DNA from: CALESS01 sp964405455
GTDB lineage: Bacteria > Chloroflexota > Anaerolineae > Anaerolineales > Anaerolineaceae
Direction of reading: 5' to 3'
Length of the DNA: 5,453 nucleotides
Assembly: GCA_964405455.1 (NCBI GenBank)
Contig: CAYOOA010000114.1
Coordinates: 1-5,453, forward strand
Shown: one piece after another, positions 1 to 4,454 of the stretch
How the letters are laid out: each line of letters starts with the position of its first letter
Position numbering within the stretch: position 1 is the first letter of the stretch
Translations under genes and position numbers: made by a program
The notes under the pieces: model-generated
Database searches by the model: none
Told to the model about the DNA's origin: nothing
What the model saw: the letters and a program-made list of their open reading frames with translations, nothing else

Positions 1-1037
1 AGCGACTGCCAGCCGTTGCCGTGGTCGATCACGACCACGTTGCCGTAGCCCCAGTTATTCCAGCCGGCGTAGACCACCACGCCGTCATCCACCGCATACA
101 CGGCGTTGCCGAGTTGACCGGCAATATCAATGGCCGGGTGGTTGGAATCCGGCGAGTAGTCGAAGCCAGAGAGCCACTTTTCAGTTGTCGGCCAGATCAT
201 GACCCCGTCGCCCACCGGGCCGTCGGTGATGGTGCCGCAGAAGCCGGGGCCGAGCACTCTGGCCACCGCCGGGTTGGAGCGGGTGATGCGCGGCGCCGAC
301 CACGAGACAAATTCGCGCGAGCCGCCGGGGACCACCAGCCAGGTGCCGGGGGCAATATTCGGGTTGGAGTAATCGCCGACGATTTCCTTGGTCAGGTGGT
401 TGCCGGGCCAGTTGACGATCACGTCCGGGTCCACCTTGTAGTACTTGGCCACGCCGTTCAGGCCTTCGCCGGTCTTCCACTGGTGATAAACGCCGTCCAC
501 CGGCAGGATGTTCAGCTTCTGGCCGGGGATCAGCAGGTGCGGATTATCCGCCAGGGTTTCGTAGTTGCCGTTGAGGATGGTGCGCGGGCTGAGGTTGAAC
601 TTCTTGGCGATGCCCTCCACCGTGTCACCCTTGACCACTTCGTATTCAATGACGTCAAAGCGCGGGCGGGTGGGCAGGATGGTGTGCAGCGCCGCCAGGC
701 GGGTGATGCCGGTTTGGGTGGTATCGGGCGCAAAGGGGACCAGCGGGATGGATACGGCCGTGGGTGCCGGGGTGGCTGTTGTCAGCGGGGCAGCCAGGGC
801 GGCCTGCTGCAGCGGGGTTTCCTGGGCGTTGCGGAAGGAACTGCCCATGATCCAGGCCACCAGTAAAACCAGGACCAGCAGCGCCAGTCCGGTGCCCACG
901 CGCAGGGCGGCTTCCCCCAAACCGAGCCGGATGATGCGCTCCCAGATCGCTTCCCAGCCGCGCGGCTGGCTGCTTTCGGGCGTATGTCCGGCATCGTCCA
1001 CGGATGAAACCCGCGATGTCGTGTTATTTTGTGTCAT
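1..1037 (-). CDS. Membrane-anchored LysM-domain M23 family metallopeptidase (C-terminus cut by window edge)
   Basis: Predicted cell-wall hydrolase or hydrolase-like envelope protein. 345 full codons are visible from ATG 1037, preceded by AGGA five bases upstream; the C-terminus lies left of base 1. Order of parts: a cytoplasmic stretch of about 40 residues; one membrane segment at about 44-64 (GLALLVLVLLVAWIM core) with Arg residues before it, suggesting N-in topology without signal cleavage; a Thr/Ala/Pro-rich linker at about 74-100; a good LysM at 131-180 (YEVVKGDTVEGIAKKFNLS, then a LLIPGQKLNIL ending); a divergent second LysM-like unit at about 184-237 ending APGTWLVVPGG; then the start of an M23 (LytM-type) domain from about 277. 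H300 and D304 in NHPAIDIAG fit the M23 HxxxD zinc motif, and VVVIDHGNGW is typical of the next strand. The expected second zinc motif (HxH) lies outside the window, so catalytic competence cannot be judged. It appears to have its own promoter. The fold call is firm; whether it is an active endopeptidase or a regulator is open. Confidence 0.93.
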   Translation of the reverse strand, partial: MTQNNTTSRVSSVDDAGHTPESSQPRGWEAIWERIIRLGLGEAALRVGTGLALLVLVLLVAWIMGSSFRNAQETPLQQAALAAPLTTATPAPTAVSIPLVPFAPDTTQTGITRLAALHTILPTRPRFDVIEYEVVKGDTVEGIAKKFNLSPRTILNGNYETLADNPHLLIPGQKLNILPVDGVYHQWKTGEGLNGVAKYYKVDPDVIVNWPGNHLTKEIVGDYSNPNIAPGTWLVVPGGSREFVSWSAPRITRSNPAVARVLGPGFCGTITDGPVGDGVMIWPTTEKWLSGFDYSPDSNHPAIDIAGQLGNAVYAVDDGVVVYAGWNNWGYGNVVVIDHGNGWQS

Positions 1038-1112
1038 TCGTTTCCTGTTTTGAAATTACTTCACAAAGCCCACAAGGGCGAGGCATTCATACCTGGTGAT
1101 GCTTACGATGAT

Positions 1113-1127
1113 CCCGGATGAACCGGG
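1113..1127. repeat. Short inverted repeat in the leader/start region of the LysM/M23 gene
   Basis: CCCGG, five bases, CCGGG: a perfect 5-bp stem with a 5-base loop, immediately downstream of the TATAAT on the minus strand. There is no following T-run, so it is not an intrinsic terminator. It could be an operator half-site pair or a 5'-end mRNA hairpin. At this length it could also be chance. Confidence 0.3.
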
Positions 1128-1128
1128 C

Positions 1129-1134
1129 ATTATA
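1129..1134 (-). promoter_or_regulatory. Possible second, downstream -10 box (TATAAT)
   Basis: A perfect TATAAT lies on the minus strand 13 bases downstream of the stronger -10 box. The hexamer 17 bases upstream (ATGTTA, 1152-1157) matches the -35 consensus at only 3 of 6 positions and overlaps the first -10 region. It may be a tandem start site or chance. If used, transcription would start near 1122, inside the small inverted repeat at 1113-1127. Confidence 0.3.
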
Positions 1135-1147
1135 GATTCTAAAAGTC

Positions 1148-1177
1148 ATCATAACATGGAAATTTGGATTCGGTCAA
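1148..1177 (-). promoter_or_regulatory. Sigma-70-type promoter with extended -10 upstream of the LysM/M23 gene
   Basis: On the minus strand, TTGACC (1172-1177, 5 of 6 to consensus) is followed after 18 bases by TATGAT (1148-1153, 5 of 6). TG sits one base before the -10, giving the extended form TGTTATGAT. Transcription would start near 1140, leaving a leader of roughly 100 bases before ATG 1037. It lies downstream of the GT2 stop, so the peptidase gene need not depend on the glycosyltransferase unit. The call rests on motif matching only. Confidence 0.6.
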
Positions 1178-1210
1178 GCCGAGTCAAGGGCGCGATTCTT
1201 GAGAAGATTC

Positions 1211-2104
1211 TCATGGTTTTGGCGTGCCAACGTGCTTGTCCTTGCGCAGGAAGGTGGCAGCCAGGCTGATGCCCAATTTGAGGTAAATCAACAGGTAGAA
1301 GAACCAGTTGAAGAGGAAGAAATAATCTTTCGCCAGGTGCTTGCGGTAATAATAAATGTACGAACGGTGCCAGGCGATCACCCCGCGGTAGGGCTGATTC
1401 TTCGAGCCGCCCTGCCCACCGTAGTGAATGATCCGCGCGGTTGGCAGGTAGATGATCTGCCAGCCCGCCTGGCGCGCCCGAAAGCAGAACTCGGTATCCT
1501 CCTGGTAGGCGAAGATCGCCTCGTCCAGGTAACCCACCTGCTCCACCACCTCCCGGCGGATGAGCATGCACGAGCCGGAAACCGCCTCGGCAGGGTGGGT
1601 GGTGTTCTCATCCATGTACGTCATCAGGTAGCCGCCAAAGCGCTTGTCGCCGGGGAAAAGCCGGTCCAGGTGCAGCATGTAGGCGAAGGCATCCCACGGA
1701 CGGGCGGCGGAGCGGCGGCACTGGTATTGCAGCGTACCGTCCCGGTTGAGCACCTTCGGGGTGAGAATGCCCACCTGCGGGTGTGCTTCCATGTAATCCA
1801 GCAGCGTATCCAGCATGCCCAGTTGGACGAGCGTATCCGGGTTGAGTTGCATCAGGGAACGCCCCTGGCCGCGGCGCAAAGCCTGGTTCATCGGCACGGT
1901 GTAGCCCAGGTTGCCCGGGTTGCGGATGACCTGCACCTGCGGAAATTCTGCCTGCAGCATCTCGACCGAGCCGTCCGTCGAGCCGTTGTCGGTGACGATG
2001 ATTTCCACGCTGCGCCGGGTCGCATCCGCCTGGATGGACAGCAGGCAATCCCTCAGATATTGCCGGGCATTGTAACTGATGATGCATATCGAAAGGTCGG
2101 TCAT
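1211..2104 (-). CDS. GT2 glycosyltransferase, WbbL (rhamnosyltransferase)-like
   Basis: A 297-residue GT-A-fold transferase, expected to transfer a nucleotide-activated sugar to a surface glycan or lipid-linked acceptor on the inner face of the membrane. Visible family marks: N-terminal LSICIISYNA (4-13); nucleotide-binding DNGSTDGS (39-46); LNPDT (87-91), the DXD-equivalent of the WbbL group; SGSCMLIRREV (176-186); EDTEFCFRAR (202-211), containing the acidic pair E202/D203; and HYGGQGGS (227-234). A very hydrophobic tail (about 260-286, rich in Phe/Leu/Tyr) probably associates with the membrane. The ATG overlaps the stop of the upstream glycosyltransferase as ATGA, with a G-rich ribosome site (GGGGGAG, 2108-2114) inside that gene, so translation is likely coupled. 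No T-tract terminator follows the stop. The family is certain; the sugar donor (rhamnose is the common annotation) cannot be read from sequence. Confidence 0.93.
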   Translation of the reverse strand: MTDLSICIISYNARQYLRDCLLSIQADATRRSVEIIVTDNGSTDGSVEMLQAEFPQVQVIRNPGNLGYTVPMNQALRRGQGRSLMQLNPDTLVQLGMLDTLLDYMEAHPQVGILTPKVLNRDGTLQYQCRRSAARPWDAFAYMLHLDRLFPGDKRFGGYLMTYMDENTTHPAEAVSGSCMLIRREVVEQVGYLDEAIFAYQEDTEFCFRARQAGWQIIYLPTARIIHYGGQGGSKNQPYRGVIAWHRSYIYYYRKHLAKDYFFLFNWFFYLLIYLKLGISLAATFLRKDKHVGTPKP

Positions 2105-3381
2105 AAGCTCCCCCTGGGGTTAACGAATCGGCGCCGGATTTCACGCCGGCCAAAGGCCCACACCTGGCGGGCCAGCGTCCAGGCGCCGCGGGTACGTAAA
2201 TTATACAAGCCCTCCTGGAAGCGGGAAGGGAATTTCTCCATCTCCGGTGGGATAGCTGCGGCAGAAAGCACCGCCGGGCTGAATTCTTCGGGCGGGGCGG
2301 GCAGGTCCAGGCTCACGCCCAGGGACTGCGAGAGCGAGCGCAGGGTTTGCAGCAATTGGAGTGCGCGCACCTCGCAACGGTACCCGGCGCGGGCATCCGC
2401 AAAGGCCCGGGCTGCGCAAGCCCCGGCCTGCTTTTCATCCAGGGCCTGCTCCAGGGCGGCGGTCCACTCGGCCGGGTTGGAGGCCAGCCAGCCGTTCTCC
2501 CCCGGGCGGATGGCAAATTCAAAAGCCGGGGTGCGGCTGGCAATCGTCGGCACGCTGACCAGGCCGGCCTCCAGCCACTTGATTTCGCTCTTGGACAGGC
2601 TGAAGGGGTTATCGGCTTCCAGCGGAGCCAGGTTGAGGTCCAATCCGGATAGCCAGGCAGGCAGTTCGCCCCAGGGCCGCAAGGGGTAGCGGCGCACCTG
2701 CCTGGAAAAGCGCTCCCAGCTCGCCTCCAGGTCAAGGAAGCCGATCAGGCGCAGCTCCGCCTGCGGGTGCAGGCCCAGAAAATCCTGCAGGGCCGGCTGG
2801 ATGAGGGCAAAATCGCGGTTGTGGGTGGGCGAACCGCTGGCATAGCCGAGCACAAAGCGCCCGGCGGAGCGGGCAGGCGCATCCTCCGGCTGACGGCCCA
2901 AATCCCACAGCTCCAGGCTGGCGGCGTTGCGGTGCACCCGCGCCGGGATGCCCAGCTTTTCCACCTCCCCGGCCAGGTATTCGGTCGAGACCAGCGCCCC
3001 GGCGCACAACTCCAGGGTGCGGCGGTGGCGCAGCATCTCCTCGCGGTAGAGCTGCGTGCGCACCGGGTCGCGGAATTCCGGGTTGTGGATGTAGCGGAAC
3101 GCCTCCGGGTCAAAGACCAGGTCGTCGGTGTCCACCAGCAGCAGGGCGCCGCGTTGGCGGGCGGCCTGCAGGCTGCGCTCCAGGCTGCGGTTGGCCGGGG
3201 CGCGGTGGATGATCACCAGGTCCGCCTCTTCGATCAGGCGCGGCAGGGTCGGGTCCACCAGGTGGGTGGCGCGCGCCGGGATGCCCAGCAGCGCCATCTG
3301 CTGGTAGAGGTGCAGGGCGCGGTAGCGGCGAGTATCGCCGCGCACGCCGCTGAAGATGAGGACCCGGGGTGTGCTGCTCAT
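2101..3381 (-). CDS. GT-B glycosyltransferase (GT4/GT1-like)
   Basis: A transferase with two Rossmann-like halves, likely acting with the GT2 gene downstream in building a surface polysaccharide or glycolipid. Numbering from ATG 3390 (429 residues): N-terminal PRVLIFSGVRGDTRRYRALH (9-28); DTDDLVFD (87-94); STEYLAGEVEKLG (135-147) ending the N-terminal half; LGYASGSPTHNRDF (181-194) opening the C-terminal half; DLNLAPLE (251-258); and NPFSLSKSEIKWLEAG (261-276) with VPTIAS, E291 and GENGWLA, matching the nucleotide-sugar site of GT4-like enzymes. There is no exact EX7E motif; E268 and E274 are closer together. About 80 residues after the catalytic core are poorly conserved-looking, ending in a basic tail (FGRREIRRR). 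Start: I prefer ATG 3381 (426 residues) over ATG 3390. The upstream ATG sits inside a TATAAT box and lacks a ribosome site, whereas 3381 is 7 bases past the -10, as in leaderless genes. The family is well supported; the donor and acceptor are unknown. Confidence 0.88.
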   Translation of the reverse strand: MSSTPRVLIFSGVRGDTRRYRALHLYQQMALLGIPARATHLVDPTLPRLIEEADLVIIHRAPANRSLERSLQAARQRGALLLVDTDDLVFDPEAFRYIHNPEFRDPVRTQLYREEMLRHRRTLELCAGALVSTEYLAGEVEKLGIPARVHRNAASLELWDLGRQPEDAPARSAGRFVLGYASGSPTHNRDFALIQPALQDFLGLHPQAELRLIGFLDLEASWERFSRQVRRYPLRPWGELPAWLSGLDLNLAPLEADNPFSLSKSEIKWLEAGLVSVPTIASRTPAFEFAIRPGENGWLASNPAEWTAALEQALDEKQAGACAARAFADARAGYRCEVRALQLLQTLRSLSQSLGVSLDLPAPPEEFSPAVLSAAAIPPEMEKFPSRFQEGLYNLRTRGAWTLARQVWAFGRREIRRRFVNPRGSL

Positions 3382-3388
3382 TCCTGTC

Positions 3389-3394
3389 ATTATA
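3389..3394 (-). promoter_or_regulatory. -10 box of a probable leaderless promoter for the glycosyltransferase pair
   Basis: A perfect TATAAT on the minus strand is separated by 7 bases (3382-3388) from ATG 3381. That spacing would put the transcript start at or next to the start codon. The hexamer 17 bases upstream of the box is poor (TGGCCG, 3412-3417). A leaderless message would explain why no usable Shine-Dalgarno precedes either ATG; the only AGGA abuts ATG 3381 with no spacer. Confidence 0.45.
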
Positions 3395-3432
3395 CGCTAC
3401 TCGGTCAGCAACGGCCACGAAACCCGGCCCCG

Positions 3433-3461
3433 CTGATCCTCCGGCGGAATGGGTGTACAAT
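3433..3461 (+). promoter_or_regulatory. Candidate promoter of the M55 aminopeptidase gene
   Basis: TACAAT (3456-3461, 5 of 6 to the -10 consensus) lies 30 bases before ATG 3492, giving a leader of about 24 bases. At 17 bases spacing the -35 position holds CTGATC, a weak match (3 of 6). It faces away from the TATAAT box serving the glycosyltransferases, so 3382-3491 would be a compact divergent promoter region. Confidence 0.35.
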
Positions 3462-3491
3462 CTACCTAATCTTCACAAAACGAGGAAAACA

Positions 3492-4316
3492 ATGAAACTC
3501 TTGATTGCTGTCGATATGGAAGGCATCACCGGCGTGGCCACCTGGGAGCACGTGGATCCCTCGCACGCCGAGTACCAGCGCTTCCGCCGCCTGATGACCG
3601 CGGATGTCAATGCCGCGATTGCCGGCGCTTTTGAAGGTGGGGTGGATGAAGTGGTCGTCACCGACGGGCACTGGAACAGCACCAACATCTTGATTGAAGA
3701 ATTGGACCCGCGCGCCCGTTTGAATACCGGCAGCCCCTCGCCGCTCTCGATGGTGCAGGGCGTGGATGAGGGCGTGGATGCGGCCTTTTTCGTCGGCTAC
3801 CATGCCCGGGCCGGCTCGCAAAACGGCGTGCTGGATCACACCTGGTCCAGCCTGCGCGTGGCTAACCTGTGGATCAACGACATGCTGGTTGGTGAAACAG
3901 GCCTGAACAGCTCGGTCTGCGGCCAATTCGGCGTGCCGGTGCTGCTGGTGACCGGCGACCAGACCCTGTGTGAAGAAGCCCGCGTCTGGCTGACGGACGT
4001 GGCAACCGTGCAGGTCAAGAAGTCCAGCGGCCGCTATGCCGCCGAGGTGCTGGCCCCCGCTGTCACCGGCCCGATGATCCAATCCGCCGCCAGGGCTGCC
4101 GTGGAGCGCTTCAAGCAGACCGGCCTGCCCCGTCCGCTGGAGATCCTCACCCCGGTCAAGATCACAATCGAGTTCTTCTACTCGGATATGGCCGACCGGG
4201 CCGCCCTGCTGCCCGGCGCCACCCGCCTGGACGGCCGGCGGATCGAGTTCACCGCTGATACCATGGTGGAGGCCTACACCGGCTTCCGCGCCGCGGTCAC
4301 CCTGGCCAACCGGTAA
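3492..4316 (+). CDS. dppA: M55 family D-aminopeptidase (DppA-like)
   Basis: A zinc aminopeptidase of the DppA family, cytoplasmic, expected to release N-terminal D-amino acids from short peptides such as D-Ala-D-Ala and so to recycle cell-wall or imported D-peptides. At 274 residues it equals the length I recall for Bacillus subtilis DppA. Family residues fall at matching positions: D8 and E10 in AVDMEG, D58/H60 in VTDGHWN, H104 in GYHARAG, H116 in LDHTW and E135 in VGETG, with the NSSVCGQFGVPV segment (139-150) after it. The usual SxDxEG signature has Ala instead of Ser at position 6. The start is fixed by GAGGA (3482-3486) five bases before ATG 3492 and by the motif spacing from that Met. 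An in-frame ATG at 3369 would run through the opposing gene's promoter and start. It is monocistronic: divergent from the glycosyltransferases, and closed by a strong terminator about 37 bases past the stop. No dipeptide-transporter genes are adjacent, unlike the Bacillus dpp operon. Confidence 0.94.
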   Translation: MKLLIAVDMEGITGVATWEHVDPSHAEYQRFRRLMTADVNAAIAGAFEGGVDEVVVTDGHWNSTNILIEELDPRARLNTGSPSPLSMVQGVDEGVDAAFFVGYHARAGSQNGVLDHTWSSLRVANLWINDMLVGETGLNSSVCGQFGVPVLLVTGDQTLCEEARVWLTDVATVQVKKSSGRYAAEVLAPAVTGPMIQSAARAAVERFKQTGLPRPLEILTPVKITIEFFYSDMADRAALLPGATRLDGRRIEFTADTMVEAYTGFRAAVTLANR

Positions 4317-4353
4317 AAAACCTGAAGGTTCGTCGATAATTATTGTTGACTCC

Positions 4354-4397
4354 AAAGCACAACCTCCTCCCCTGCAAGGGAGGAGATTGTGCTTTTT
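4354..4397 (+). terminator. Intrinsic terminator of the M55 gene
   Basis: The stem is AAAGCACAA (4354-4362) with TTGTGCTTT (4387-4395), one C:A mismatch, then CTCCTCCC (4364-4371) with GGGAGGAG (4378-4385), and a 6-base loop CTGCAA. That is 17 pairs, running into TTTTT (4393-4397) on the plus strand. The opposite strand has only three T after the stem, so it works mainly for the plus-strand gene, though the long stem could also slow transcription arriving from the convergent gene. Confidence 0.88.
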
Positions 4398-4411
4398 GAT
4401 GTTCACCCCTG

Positions 4412-4440
4412 ATCGCTCCGGTCTCCAGACCGTGAGCGAT
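4412..4440. repeat. Second hairpin in the convergent gap (inverted repeat, possible terminator of the minus gene)
   Basis: ATCGCTC-CGGTCT (4412-4424) pairs with AGACCG (4427-4432), one bulged T, then GAGCGAT (4434-4440): 13 pairs around a nominal 2-base loop, which would open to about 4. It sits 15 bases past the stop codon of the GNAT gene. Neither strand has a proper T-run after it (plus: TTTCATT; minus: CAGGGG). It is therefore either an atypical 3'-end stabilising or terminating hairpin for the minus gene, or a copy of a dispersed palindromic intergenic repeat. Confidence 0.55.
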
Positions 4441-4454
4441 TTCATTAGTAAAAT

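Noticed and set aside
21..866. A 281-codon plus-strand frame opposite the LysM/M23 gene
   Set aside because: The opposite strand reads a clear transmembrane-LysM-M23 protein; this frame is low-complexity Gly/Val/Ala/Arg/His and is a shadow.
1189..1212. Small hairpin just after the GT2 stop (GAGAA-TC-TTCTC) as a terminator
   Set aside because: Only five pairs with a 2-base loop and no T-run; insufficient for an intrinsic terminator call.
1199..2689. A 496-codon open frame on the plus strand, opposite the two glycosyltransferases
   Set aside because: It spans the boundary of two well-supported minus-strand genes, and its translation is Arg/Val/His/Gln-rich without any recognisable motif. This is typical of an antisense shadow in GC-rich DNA with strong third-position GC.
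3369..3491. A 41-codon N-terminal extension of the M55 gene from ATG 3369
   Set aside because: It would overlap the start and -10 box of the divergent gene. Metal-site positions and length match DppA from ATG 3492, which also has a well-spaced GAGGA.
2767..3495. A 242-codon plus-strand frame opposite the GT-B gene
   Set aside because: Antisense shadow; it crosses the divergent promoter region and the M55 start, with composition unlike a real protein.
4319..4330. AACCT-GA-AGGTT hairpin right after the M55 stop codon
   Set aside because: Five pairs with a 2-base loop and no following T-run; the strong terminator 24 bases further on accounts for transcript ending.
3462..4445. A 327-codon minus-strand frame opposite the M55 gene
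   Set aside because: It has no domain marks, is His/Gly/Gln-rich, and runs through the terminator hairpin and the M55 gene's ribosome site and upstream leader. The M55 gene explains the stretch.
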